This document shows, piece by piece, positions 1-7,680 of a DNA stretch of 42,778 nucleotides; the first letter of the stretch is position 1; each line of letters begins with the position of its first letter. The stretch lies in the IMG/VR virus record IMGVR_UViG_3300034073_001941, positions 1 to 42,778 of that record; one strand, written 5' to 3'. The notes below the pieces were generated by a model that worked only from the letters and a program-made list of their open reading frames with translations, was not told the DNA's origin and did not search any database. The stretch comes from a virus. The translations under genes and the position numbers were made by a program.

Positions 1-37
1 AGTTTTCTGTGCGAAAGTCAAGGTTATCAGCCAAGGG

Positions 38-52
38 GTTCCACAATGGAAC
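38..52. repeat. Palindrome left of the small terminase gene
   Basis: GTTCCA-CAA-TGGAAC is a perfect 6-bp inverted repeat with a 3-base centre. It lies between the left edge of the window and the small terminase gene. In cos phages this is where terminase-binding sites usually sit, so it may be a small-terminase binding site or an operator; that role is inferred from position only. Confidence 0.4.
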
Positions 53-65
53 ACCGGCAAAAATT

Positions 66-79
66 GCCGTATAATCGGC
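66..79 (+). promoter_or_regulatory. TATAAT box inside an inverted repeat before terS
   Basis: A perfect -10 hexamer TATAAT (70-75) is flanked by GCCG and CGGC, so the box sits in the loop of a small palindrome. The hexamer 17 bases upstream (TGGAAC, 47-52) is a weak -35. A start near 82 would leave only about 12 bases before the terS ATG at 94 and would begin inside the AGGAG site, so promoter function is uncertain. A terminase-binding role is an alternative. Confidence 0.3.
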
Positions 80-93
80 TAGGAGACACTATC

Positions 94-582
94 ATGGGTA
101 AACGAGGACCGAAACCGACGCCGACAAAGATTCTTGAGCTTCGCGGCTCGCGGCTCGTCAGAAACCGCGCTAACGAAATATCTCCATCGACTGAGGGTGC
201 AGATACTTTAAAGCCGCCGTCGTGGCTCACAGGGCGCATAGCGGCCGCAGAATGGCGTCTCCGGCGTGGCGAGCTTGCCGCCCTTGGCATGATGACCGCC
301 GCCGATGTCCAAATGCTTGGGCTATGGTGCCAAACGGTGCAGGATTACGCCGACTGCCGGGAGATTATTGCGCGCGAAGGCCGGGTCTGCATCGGCGCGA
401 ACGGCGCGCCGTATCAACACCCCGTGATTGGGCAAATGCACCAGGCCATAGCAAACATGCAAAAGCTATCGCCTCGATTTGGGTTCACGCCGGCCGACCG
501 CGTTGGGTTGTCGGCGGAAAACCCGAAAGCCGAAGACGAGTTCGCCCAATTCGTAGCCCGGAAGCACGCTGCGCGTGGATGA
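94..582 (+). CDS. terS: Terminase small subunit (P27 family)
   Basis: A 162-residue protein that recognises phage DNA and recruits the large terminase to start packaging. The N-terminus MGKRGPKPTPTKILELRGS is the hallmark of the P27 small-terminase family, and the length is normal for it. An in-frame ATG lies upstream at 46, but the start at 94 is chosen because AGGAG (81-85) precedes it at good spacing and the family signature begins exactly there. The gene overlaps the large terminase gene by 8 bases, implying translational coupling. With the HNH gene at the other edge of the window, the order HNH-terS-terL is that of cos-type HK97-like phages. Confidence 0.93.
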   Translation: MGKRGPKPTPTKILELRGSRLVRNRANEISPSTEGADTLKPPSWLTGRIAAAEWRLRRGELAALGMMTAADVQMLGLWCQTVQDYADCREIIAREGRVCIGANGAPYQHPVIGQMHQAIANMQKLSPRFGFTPADRVGLSAENPKAEDEFAQFVARKHAARG

Positions 583-2260
583 ATGGGTTTCCAGGCTGAC
601 CCAAAGCCAGCGCGAGCGGTGGGAATTGGGCTATGCCGCCGCGCTGGCGGAGGGCTGGGCCGACCGGATTCGCGGCTTTAACGACGTTTTGGCGGTCGCC
701 GAGGGGTGCTATTTCTCCGAGGACGCTGCCCAGCACGTCTGCGAGTTCTTCCAGCGGTTCCTTTCGCTGTCGAAATCGAGGTGGAAAGGGCAGGCTTTCG
801 AGCTAATTCCATGGCAAAGAGACCTGCTAGAAACCGCTTTTGGTTGGATAAGAGACGACGGAACGCGCCGATTTCGCATCGTTTACGTCGAGATTCCGAA
901 GAAAAACGGTAAATCCGGCCTTGCGTCGGGGCTTGCGCTTTATATGCTGACGGCTGACGGCGAAAACACGCCGGAAGTCTACGGCGCCGCTATCGACCGC
1001 GACCAGGCCGGCATTGTGTACGACGAGGCGGCGCGCATGGTGCGGTCCTCGCCTCGGCTGGCGTCTCTGCTCCAGGTTCGCGATTCAGTCAAGCGCATTC
1101 GCTACCCAGGCAAAGACGGCATCTATCGCGTGCTGTCGGCCGACGTCAAGAAACACGAGGGCTTGGACATTTCAGCGGCCATCGTGGACGAATTGCACGC
1201 GCATAAAAACCGCACGCTCTGGGATACGTTGCGATATGGCGGCGCGGCGCGGGCGCAGCCGTTGTTTTTCGTGATTACGACGGCTGGCGAGTATGACCCG
1301 ACCAGCATCGGCTGGGAACAGCATGAATACGCGATGCGGGTGCGAGATGGGGTGTACGAAGACTGGGAATATCTGCCGGTGATATACGCCGCCGACGAAA
1401 ACGACGACTGGACCGCGCCCGAGACATGGCGAAAAGCTAACCCGTCGATAGGTTACACAATCAAGGAGGCCGATTTCGCCGCTCAGGTGCGGGAGGCGTT
1501 GAACAGTCCGACGAAGCAGGCGCAGTTCAAGCGGTACAGGTTGAACATTTGGGTGCAGACCGAAGACGCATATTTCAATATTCTGGAGTGGCAAAAGTGT
1601 GGCGAGCAGTTCACGCTAGACGATATGGAGGGCCGGGAATGCTACGGCGGCATGGACCTGTCCAGCAAAGACGACCTGACCGCCTTCTGGCTGGCGTTCC
1701 CGCCTGTTGACGGCGATGAGTTCTATCGGCTCATGGGGTGGTTCTGGCTCCCGCGCGCGGGCATCGTCGAGAAGGCTCGCAGGCAGGGCGTTCCATACGA
1801 CGCCTGGGCGATGAATAACTACATTGAGTTGACCGAGGGCAATGTTATCGACCTTCGGTGGATTCGCAAGCGCATTGTCGAGGTGTCGCATCGGGTTTCG
1901 TTGCAAGAGTTGTGCTTCGACCCGTATCGAGCGACGGAAATCGTCCAGGCGTTGAAGGACGAGGACGGGATAAACGTTATCGAGCATCGCACGGGGACAT
2001 TGAGTATGTCGCCGTGCATGAACGAGATGCAGCGGCTGATATTGACGAACGAAATACGGCACACCAATAACCCCTGTATGACGTGGCAGATTTCAAACGT
2101 CGTCGCTCATACCGACACGTCTGGCAACGTCAAGCCGGACAGAAAAAACACGAAGAAGAAAATCGACGGCCCTGTAGCCGCAATGATGGGGCTTGGGCGC
2201 GCGGTGCTGAGTCGGCAGAATGTAATCAGCGTGTACGAGAAGTCGAGCATTTTCTTGTGA
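575..2260 (+). CDS. terL: Terminase large subunit (ATPase-nuclease)
   Basis: The packaging motor that cuts concatemeric DNA and pumps it through the portal. At 561 residues it matches the COG4626 (YmfN-like) terminase group. The N-terminal ATPase half carries a Walker A variant PKKNGKS at residues 108-114 and a Walker B with catalytic glutamate, AAIVDELHAH (D205, E206). The C-terminal RNase H-like nuclease half shows acidic residues in GGMDLSS (D361), CFDPYRA (D449) and KKIDGPVA (D531), the expected triad. The ATG at 575 lies inside the end of terS. All key motifs are intact, so the protein should be active. Confidence 0.95.
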   Translation: MDEWVSRLTQSQRERWELGYAAALAEGWADRIRGFNDVLAVAEGCYFSEDAAQHVCEFFQRFLSLSKSRWKGQAFELIPWQRDLLETAFGWIRDDGTRRFRIVYVEIPKKNGKSGLASGLALYMLTADGENTPEVYGAAIDRDQAGIVYDEAARMVRSSPRLASLLQVRDSVKRIRYPGKDGIYRVLSADVKKHEGLDISAAIVDELHAHKNRTLWDTLRYGGAARAQPLFFVITTAGEYDPTSIGWEQHEYAMRVRDGVYEDWEYLPVIYAADENDDWTAPETWRKANPSIGYTIKEADFAAQVREALNSPTKQAQFKRYRLNIWVQTEDAYFNILEWQKCGEQFTLDDMEGRECYGGMDLSSKDDLTAFWLAFPPVDGDEFYRLMGWFWLPRAGIVEKARRQGVPYDAWAMNNYIELTEGNVIDLRWIRKRIVEVSHRVSLQELCFDPYRATEIVQALKDEDGINVIEHRTGTLSMSPCMNEMQRLILTNEIRHTNNPCMTWQISNVVAHTDTSGNVKPDRKNTKKKIDGPVAAMMGLGRAVLSRQNVISVYEKSSIFL

Positions 2261-2270
2261 GGGGACCGGA

Positions 2271-2432
2271 ATGAACAATCATCGTCCGCAGATCGAAATC
2301 AAGCCCGTGTGCCCGGCTTGCGGGGGGCCATATCTCAGGTATGGCGCGGTCGGGCAGGTAATTTACCGAGAGTGCAAGCGGTGCGGGCACCGCGGTAAAA
2401 CTATGCGCGTGGAACAGAATAAAAATTCCTGA
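2271..2432 (+). CDS. Small zinc-ribbon protein, 53 aa
   Basis: A short reading frame between the large terminase and portal genes, preceded by a GAGGGGA-type ribosome site. It contains two CxxC pairs, C14/C17 and C35/C38, the knuckle spacing of a rubredoxin-like zinc ribbon. The rest is short and basic. Function is unknown. Its stop codon lies inside the perfect palindrome at 2423-2443. Similar small zinc proteins occur in packaging modules of other phages; any link to DNA or terminase binding is inference. Confidence 0.65.
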   Translation: MNNHRPQIEIKPVCPACGGPYLRYGAVGQVIYRECKRCGHRGKTMRVEQNKNS

Positions 2433-2443
2433 TTCAGGAATTT
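2423..2443. repeat. 10-bp perfect palindrome over a stop codon
   Basis: AAATTCCTGA-T-TCAGGAATTT is a perfect 10-bp inverted repeat with a single central base, and it covers the stop codon of the zinc-ribbon gene. The one-base centre makes an RNA hairpin unlikely to close fully. A dimeric DNA-binding protein site is at least as plausible. No U-tract follows that would make it a normal terminator. Confidence 0.5.
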
Positions 2444-2471
2444 GACCGCATCATTTCCGCAATCTTTCGGC

Positions 2472-2477
2472 TATAAT
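2472..2477 (+). promoter_or_regulatory. Possible promoter -10 box before the portal gene
   Basis: TATAAT at 2472-2477 lies in the 143-base gap ahead of the 29-residue ORF and portal gene. No good -35 is present at 17 bases. A TTGACC at 2442-2447 is 24 bases away, which is too far. An activator-dependent late promoter is possible but unproven. Confidence 0.3.
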
Positions 2478-2516
2478 AGTCGCATCGGACAAGGACGTCC
2501 GAATATTTGCAAATAG

Positions 2517-2545
2517 GGCGGCTTCGCTGTGCGGGCGAAGCCGCC
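2517..2545 (+). other. GC-rich hairpin in the leader of the portal gene
   Basis: GGCGGCTTCGC and GCGAAGCCGCC form a perfect 11-bp stem with a 7-base loop. No U-run follows, so it is not a standard terminator. It ends 30 bases before the ATG of the 29-residue ORF. It is one of several GGCGG-stem hairpins found only in gaps between genes in this phage. Confidence 0.6.
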
Positions 2546-2575
2546 TCGCAAAACAATGCGGCAAAGGATTGCGGA

Positions 2576-2665
2576 ATGACCGTCCTCGATTGGTACAACG
2601 CGCTAATTGAGCTTTTGAACGCCTTCATTGCGTGGATTGAGTCCATTCTGGGCTTCTCCCTGTAA
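2576..2665 (+). CDS. Possible 29-aa amphipathic leader peptide
   Basis: A 29-residue ORF with AAGGA at good spacing upstream. The product is hydrophobic and amphipathic, rich in Leu, Ile, Ala and aromatic residues, like a short membrane-active helix. Its stop codon is 3 bases before the TTG start of the portal gene, which has no visible ribosome site of its own. Re-initiation from this ORF may therefore drive portal translation. It could be a functional small membrane peptide, a leader only, or chance. Confidence 0.4.
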   Translation: MTVLDWYNALIELLNAFIAWIESILGFSL

Positions 2666-2668
2666 CCG

Positions 2669-4687
2669 TTGGGCGTTCTGGACTGGATACGCGGCACTGG
2701 CCGCGATAAACGGGCGCGGATTTCAGAGAATCCCGATTGGTTGCGCACGTTTAACACGCAGGCGGGCGTTCATGTTGACGCCGAGAGTGCGCTTTCGTTC
2801 CCTGCCGTCTTGCAGGCGGTCCGCATTCTCGCGGAGGGCATCGCCCAGCTTCCCATGATGGTCTACCGCCGGGATGCGGCCGACCCCCGCAACCGTGAAG
2901 TCGCGCGCGACCATCCGTTGTATCGCGTGCTGCATTTCCAGCCCAATCCCGAGCAAACGCCTTTCGAGTTCAAGCAGGCTCAGCAGGTTGACCGCACTCT
3001 ACGCGGCACGTCCTACGCTGAAATTGTGCGGGACGGTAGCGGGAGCGTAAAGCAGCTTTGGCATCTCCCGTTCCGATACGTTCGGCCTATTGTTAAAGAC
3101 GGCAAGCGGTTTTATGCGGTAAGCGATCCAGCAATCCCACAGAAATCTTATGTACTGCCCGAGAGCAAGGTATTGCGCACGCCTGGGTTCTGCGAGGGCG
3201 GTCTGTTCGGCCTCGACGTTATCACTCGGTCGAAAGAGGCCATCGCCTACGGCATGAGCCTTAACCAGTTCGGCGGGGCGTTCTTCAATAATGCCGCTAC
3301 CCCGAGCGGGGCGATTGTTTTGCCGCCTGGCAAGCAGCTAAGCGACTCGGCCCGCAAGCAGCTTCGCGCGGAACTTGAAAATTCCTACACCGGCCTTGCC
3401 AACGCGCATCGAATCATGCTTTTGCAGGAAGGCGCTGAGTTCAAGACCATCGGCGTGACGCCGCAAGAGGCGCAGTACCTTGAGGCGCGGAAGTTTTCCG
3501 TACTCGAAGTCGCGCGCATATTCAATATCAAGCCGCACCTTCTTATGGACCTTGACCGCGCGACGTTCTCCAATATTGAAGCGCAGGGCGAGGAGCATGT
3601 CCGCTATACGCTTGGCCCTTGGTTCCAGCGCATCGTTGAACCGATGAACATTCACCTCGTTACGCCCAGCGAGCAAATGAATGTTTTCGTCGAGTTCCTT
3701 ACCGACGCCCTGTTGAAGCCCGACACCAAAGCGCGATACGAAGCCTATAACGTGGCGTTGCAGGCTGGGTTCATGACGCGAAACGAGGTGCGGCAACGCG
3801 AAAACCTGCCGCCTATCGACGGCCTCGACGACGCCTTGTATCCGGCGAACATGATTAAAGAAGGCGACGAGCGCCCGACGCCTGGGACACCGGCGCCGGC
3901 GCCCACGCGCGAGGCGCGCGAGCAGGCCGCCCCGAAGCCGCCGACCAAGCGCGAGCTGCAGAACAAGGTCAAGGCGCGCCAGCAGCTTGAGAAATCGTTC
4001 CAGCCTGCCATACGTGACGCGGCGAAGAGGGCTGTGCGGGCCGAAGTCCGGGAAATCCGGAAGCTGGTGAAGAAATACCTCGGCCGCCGCGATTCCGTCC
4101 AGTTCCTTGACCAGTTGCGCGAGCTTACGAAGTCGCTTCCGGCTATCTATCGCAACCAACTCGAAAGCATTCTCCGCACGTATACCGAGGCAATTGCGCA
4201 GGCTGCCAGCGTCGAGGCTGGGATCGAGCTTACGGAAGAGTTGCGCGCGGGCGCGGAAGGCTGGTTCCGCGCATACATGGACAACCTCGTCGAAGTGCTA
4301 CCTGAGAAGCATTACCAGCGGCTTGCGGGACTGCTCGACGGCGTAGACGGCGACCCGGAAGAGATTATCGAAGACCAGTTGAAAGAGTGGGAAGAAAATG
4401 AGGCAGACAGCATCGCCGACCGCGAGACAAACACCGCAGGCGAGGGCGTAAGCCGCGCGCTGTGGACCTTAGCAGGCATCACTCTTTTCGTGTGGGTAAC
4501 GTCGGGCGATTCGTGCCCGCTGTGTCAAGAAATGGACGGGAAAGTTGTCGGCGCCGAGCGGACGTTCGTTTCGGCCGGCGACATCGTTGACCCCCAAGAC
4601 GGGTCAACGGCGCCGTTGAAAGTGAAAAGCAAAGTGTTTCATCCGCCGTTGCACAAGGGTTGCGATTGCGCGGTGACGGTTTTCTAG
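2669..4687 (+). CDS. Portal protein fused to a MuF-type head morphogenesis domain
   Basis: A 672-residue protein. Residues about 1-410 are an HK97-type portal (N-terminus MGVLDWIRG, then SALSFPAVLQAVRILAEGIA), which forms the dodecameric DNA channel and head-tail vertex. A Pro/Ala/Arg-rich linker at about 400-450 leads into a charged helical region. The last 80 residues have the pattern of the phage Mu F / SPP1 gp7 domain: CPLC (C616, C619), MDGK, then H658, H662, C665 and C667. The portal and MuF proteins are usually separate neighbours; here they are one chain. The start is a TTG without a clear ribosome site, 3 bases after a small ORF. Known MuF proteins enter the capsid, so the fusion places that domain at the portal vertex. 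Confidence 0.88.
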   Translation: MGVLDWIRGTGRDKRARISENPDWLRTFNTQAGVHVDAESALSFPAVLQAVRILAEGIAQLPMMVYRRDAADPRNREVARDHPLYRVLHFQPNPEQTPFEFKQAQQVDRTLRGTSYAEIVRDGSGSVKQLWHLPFRYVRPIVKDGKRFYAVSDPAIPQKSYVLPESKVLRTPGFCEGGLFGLDVITRSKEAIAYGMSLNQFGGAFFNNAATPSGAIVLPPGKQLSDSARKQLRAELENSYTGLANAHRIMLLQEGAEFKTIGVTPQEAQYLEARKFSVLEVARIFNIKPHLLMDLDRATFSNIEAQGEEHVRYTLGPWFQRIVEPMNIHLVTPSEQMNVFVEFLTDALLKPDTKARYEAYNVALQAGFMTRNEVRQRENLPPIDGLDDALYPANMIKEGDERPTPGTPAPAPTREAREQAAPKPPTKRELQNKVKARQQLEKSFQPAIRDAAKRAVRAEVREIRKLVKKYLGRRDSVQFLDQLRELTKSLPAIYRNQLESILRTYTEAIAQAASVEAGIELTEELRAGAEGWFRAYMDNLVEVLPEKHYQRLAGLLDGVDGDPEEIIEDQLKEWEENEADSIADRETNTAGEGVSRALWTLAGITLFVWVTSGDSCPLCQEMDGKVVGAERTFVSAGDIVDPQDGSTAPLKVKSKVFHPPLHKGCDCAVTVF

Positions 4688-4693
4688 GAGCCG

Positions 4694-5371
4694 ATGATGG
4701 AAAAGCGCAGACTTGGGTTTAGCGAGCTTGAAGTTAGGTATGAATCAGACCAGCAAGAGACTGGAGAGCTGCGGGGATACGCTGCCCTTTTCGGTTCTGA
4801 GGCGGTTATTGGCGGCGCGTTCCGTGAGGTGATTGCCCCCGGCGCGTTCGCCCGCAGTTTGCGCGAATACGACCAGGTTGCGCTTTGGAATCACGACACC
4901 GCCTTGCCGTTGGCCCGGAAGTCAGAGGGAACGCTTGCGCTCATGGAAGACGACCGCGGTTTGGCGTTCTCGATGAAGCTTGGGGAAACGAGCTGGCAAA
5001 AGGATGCGCAGATCGCCATTCGCCAGCGCGACGTAAAAAACATGAGTTTTGGATTCGATGTTTTGCGCGACGAATGGAGCAAGCCGGACGAAAACGGATT
5101 GCAGCTGCGCACCATCAAGGAAGTCCGCCTATACGAAATATCGCCAGTCACTTTCCCAGCTTACGCCGACACAACTGTTGAGGCGAGGGCGATTATGGAA
5201 CGGGCTGGCGTTTTACCGGACGCCACCACCTCGACGCCGCCCCCAGCGGGGCACCTCGACGCCGGAGCAGAAGGTGCTGAACAGAGGAAGGCCGCCCAAG
5301 CCGCACGGATGCGCGCTTTGGAGTTGGCCGAAGCAGAAATGTGGAGACTCAAGGATGAGCAAGGTTATTGA
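4694..5371 (+). CDS. Prohead maturation protease (HK97 family, S78)
   Basis: A 225-residue serine protease that matures the capsid by cutting scaffold segments from the major capsid protein. Catalytic candidates are H67 in LWNHD and S118 in NMSFGF, both in the typical sequence setting of the HK97 family. YEISPVTFPAYADT near residue 150 is another conserved stretch. The Ala/Glu-rich C-terminus is variable, as in relatives. An AGGAG-type site precedes tandem ATGs at 4694 and 4697. The gene overlaps the major capsid gene by 17 bases, the usual protease-capsid order. Confidence 0.93.
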   Translation: MMEKRRLGFSELEVRYESDQQETGELRGYAALFGSEAVIGGAFREVIAPGAFARSLREYDQVALWNHDTALPLARKSEGTLALMEDDRGLAFSMKLGETSWQKDAQIAIRQRDVKNMSFGFDVLRDEWSKPDENGLQLRTIKEVRLYEISPVTFPAYADTTVEARAIMERAGVLPDATTSTPPPAGHLDAGAEGAEQRKAAQAARMRALELAEAEMWRLKDEQGY

Positions 5372-6536
5372 GCTACAGGAGCGGCGTAACAAACTCGTCG
5401 CGGATTGTCGTTCGCTTTTGCAGGCGAACCCTGACGGGTTTGACGCCGAAAATGAAAAGCGTTACGACACGATGTTCGCCGATGCGAACAATTTGAAAGA
5501 CCAAATCGAGCGACTTGTGCGCCAGGAGCAGGCCGAGGCGGAGATTGCCGCTGTTGAAGCCCGCGCTGCGCAAACGGCCGCGACGACCGAAGTGCCCCAT
5601 GCCGAGGGCAAATACGAAGAGGCGTTCCGTCATTGGTTAAAGACCGGCGAGCGGCGCGCGCATCAGTTTGACTCGAACACGACCGGCGGTTACACCGCTG
5701 CGCCCGAGCAGTTTGTCGCCGAGCTTATCAAGTTCGTCGATAACGCTGTCGTTATCCGCCCGCTTGCCCGCAAGCTGACGGTGAGCGGCGCTCACAGCCT
5801 CGGCGTCCCGTCGCTCGACACCGACATCGACGATGCCGAGTGGACGAGCGAACTCGGCGTCGAAGAGGCGAGCGACCTTGCGTTCGGTAAGCGCGAGCTT
5901 CATCCGAGCAAATTGTCCAAGCTGGTGAAAGTTTCCAAGAAGCTACTGAGCCAATCGGCGCTTAACGTTGAGTCGCTTGTGCGTGATCGGCTCGCCTACA
6001 AGTTCGCTATTGCAGAGGAAAAGGCGTTCCTTACCGGCAATGGCGTAGGCCAGCCGCTTGGCTTGTTCACCGCCACCTCGAACGGCATCAGCACCGGCCG
6101 CGACGTGTCCACCGGCAACACCACCACGGCTATCAAGTTCGATGGTCTGATGGAAGCCAAGGGCACGCTGAAGCAGCAGTATCGGTCGAGCGCCCGCTGG
6201 TTGTTCCACCGCGATGCGATTACCAAGCTGTCCAAGGAAAAGGACGGCGCGGGTAATTACATCTGGCGCGAATCGACCCGTGTCGGCGAGCCCGACCGCA
6301 TTCTTGGCCTGCCGGTTCTCGAATCGGAATACGTGCCGAACACGTTCACCTCGACTCAGTACGTCGGGCTTCTCGGCGACTTCTCGTTCTACTGGATTGC
6401 CGACTCTCAAATGATGGAAGTCCAGCGCCTGAACGAACTGTATGCCGCCACCGGCCAAATCGGTTTCATCGGCGACGCTTACGTGGACGCTATGCCCGTC
6501 CTCGAAGAAGCGTTTGTCCGCGTGAAGCTGGGCTAA
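5355..6536 (+). CDS. Major capsid protein (HK97 fold)
   Basis: A 393-residue capsid subunit. Residues about 1-75 are charged and helical, typical of the delta (scaffolding) domain removed by the upstream protease. A low-complexity Ala/Thr stretch near residues 70-80 is the likely cleavage area. The mature part follows with typical HK97-family sequence, including FLTGNGVGQPLGLF and the C-terminal YVDAMPVLEEAFVRVKL. The frame is open for another 306 bases upstream, but the ATG at 5355 is chosen because the delta-domain helix starts there and GTGGAG precedes it. Confidence 0.94.
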   Translation: MSKVIELQERRNKLVADCRSLLQANPDGFDAENEKRYDTMFADANNLKDQIERLVRQEQAEAEIAAVEARAAQTAATTEVPHAEGKYEEAFRHWLKTGERRAHQFDSNTTGGYTAAPEQFVAELIKFVDNAVVIRPLARKLTVSGAHSLGVPSLDTDIDDAEWTSELGVEEASDLAFGKRELHPSKLSKLVKVSKKLLSQSALNVESLVRDRLAYKFAIAEEKAFLTGNGVGQPLGLFTATSNGISTGRDVSTGNTTTAIKFDGLMEAKGTLKQQYRSSARWLFHRDAITKLSKEKDGAGNYIWRESTRVGEPDRILGLPVLESEYVPNTFTSTQYVGLLGDFSFYWIADSQMMEVQRLNELYAATGQIGFIGDAYVDAMPVLEEAFVRVKLG

Positions 6537-6548
6537 GGAGAAAACGAA

Positions 6549-6980
6549 ATGCCTAACCTTAGTGACAGCGTTGGACTGATTAAGGTCCAAGACCATACGA
6601 CGGCGAACACGACCACCGTCACCTCTGACGCCATCGACATGCTTGGCTACGAGGGCGTGCTTATTCTCACGTCCTTCGGCACTGCGGCGGCCAACAACAC
6701 CGTCAAGGTGCAGCAGTCCAGCGACGATGGCTCGACCGACGCCTATAGCGACCTCGAAGGCACGTCGGTTGTCTCCGGCACGTCTGACGAAGATGTGTGG
6801 GTTGACGTTGTGAAGCCGACCAAACGTTACCTAAAGCTGGTTGCCGCGCGCGGTACGTCCTCGACGCTTGAAAGCATCTGGGCGATTCGTTACGGCGCTC
6901 GCAAGCAGCCTGTTGACAACACCACGTCGGGCACCATCATCGGCGAGGCTCACGTCTCTCCGGCTGAGGGCACGGCTTAA
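6549..6980 (+). CDS. Hypothetical structural protein, candidate decoration protein
   Basis: A 143-residue Thr/Ser/Asp-rich protein, probably mostly beta strand, directly behind the major capsid gene with a strong AAGGAG site. It has no Cys and no membrane segment. Position and composition fit a capsid decoration or head-stabilising protein, but no catalytic or family motif was recognised. The next gene starts after an 87-base gap containing a strong hairpin. Confidence 0.65.
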   Translation: MPNLSDSVGLIKVQDHTTANTTTVTSDAIDMLGYEGVLILTSFGTAAANNTVKVQQSSDDGSTDAYSDLEGTSVVSGTSDEDVWVDVVKPTKRYLKLVAARGTSSTLESIWAIRYGARKQPVDNTTSGTIIGEAHVSPAEGTA

Positions 6981-7012
6981 ATCCTACGCCCACCACCCCA
7001 TCCCCCGTGAGC

Positions 7013-7044
7013 GGGGCGGCGGCTATCTCCCTGGCCGCCGCCCC
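7013..7044 (+). other. GC-rich hairpin between head genes
   Basis: GGGGCGGCGGC and GCCGCCGCCCC form a perfect 11-bp stem with a 10-base loop, 23 bases before the ATG of the next gene and just ahead of its AAAAAGGAAA ribosome site. There is no U-run. It could terminate weakly, block degradation or set differential expression after the capsid gene. It belongs to the set of GGCGG-stem hairpins in this genome. Confidence 0.65.
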
Positions 7045-7067
7045 ATTACGAAAAAGGAAATTACGCG

Positions 7068-7298
7068 ATGTCTTACAACGCATCGAATTATACCGAGCAA
7101 GGCGGCGCGGTCACCGTTATCGGCGGCGAACTTCGCATCGCCTCTGGCGCGACGATTACCGCTGCTGGCACGCAGGCGTCTTATGTCGCCGATGTCGCCA
7201 CGACCGGCGTGTATGCCGACGACGACGACGCCATTGTTGCAGCTATCAACGCGCTTAAAGACGCGCTCGTTGGCGCTGGCATCATGGCCGCGAGCTAA
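7068..7298 (+). CDS. Head fibre-like small structural protein
   Basis: A 76-residue protein. The middle (ITAAGTQASYVADV) and the C-terminal helix (AIVAAINALKDALVGAGIMA) match the short module of many phage head-fibre or decoration proteins, in which an Ala/Asp-rich segment ends in a helix closing with GlMa. AAAAAGGAAA gives a strong ribosome site. It is placed among the head genes. The assignment rests on recognised sequence pattern and context, not on a search. Confidence 0.6.
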   Translation: MSYNASNYTEQGGAVTVIGGELRIASGATITAAGTQASYVADVATTGVYADDDDAIVAAINALKDALVGAGIMAAS

Positions 7299-7302
7299 TC
7301 CG

Positions 7303-7677
7303 ATGGCGTATTTCAAGCGATACGCCATCTCGGTCACGACGGCTGGCGACGCGTCTGCGACAGGCTACACCGATGAGCCTGTCAACGGCTACATCCATTC
7401 GATTCAGTACGTCAAGACGGATTTTGCCGACGGCGTTGATTTCGACGTGACCGGCGAAGTCAGCGGTATTGAAGTGCTGAATCAGGATAACGTCAACGCT
7501 TCGACCGTTGTTTATCCCCGCGTGCAAGTTCAAAGCACGACCGGCACCGCGTCAACTTACGACGGCACGCGCGCGGTGCAAGACAAAATCGTTATTGCAA
7601 ACGAGCGGTTAAAGTGGGTTGTCGCTTCGGGCGGCGCTGCGAAAACCGGAACGCTCTACATCATTGTCGGCGGATAA
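7303..7677 (+). CDS. Hypothetical structural protein, 124 aa
   Basis: A 124-residue Thr/Val-rich, probably all-beta protein in the head module. The ATG at 7303 is 4 bases after the previous stop, and the stop is 3 bases before the connector gene. The frame is open far upstream, but that part overlaps two clear genes and is rejected. No family was recognised. A decoration or head-neck role is suggested only by position. Confidence 0.6.
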   Translation: MAYFKRYAISVTTAGDASATGYTDEPVNGYIHSIQYVKTDFADGVDFDVTGEVSGIEVLNQDNVNASTVVYPRVQVQSTTGTASTYDGTRAVQDKIVIANERLKWVVASGGAAKTGTLYIIVGG

Positions 7678-7680
7678 TTC

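Noticed and set aside
3338-4159. Long minus-strand reading frame of 273 codons opposite the portal gene
   Set aside because: It is Arg/Leu-rich and antisense to a clear gene with strong codon bias; such frames are common in GC-rich DNA.
5049-5354. Longer start of the major capsid frame inside the protease gene
   Set aside because: The overlap is over 300 bases and the sequence before 5355 is basic, low-quality protein; the delta domain begins at 5355.
6841-7302. Plus-strand open frame upstream of 7303
   Set aside because: It overlaps two well-supported genes and reads as Arg/Pro/Leu-rich shadow sequence; only 7303-7677 is accepted.
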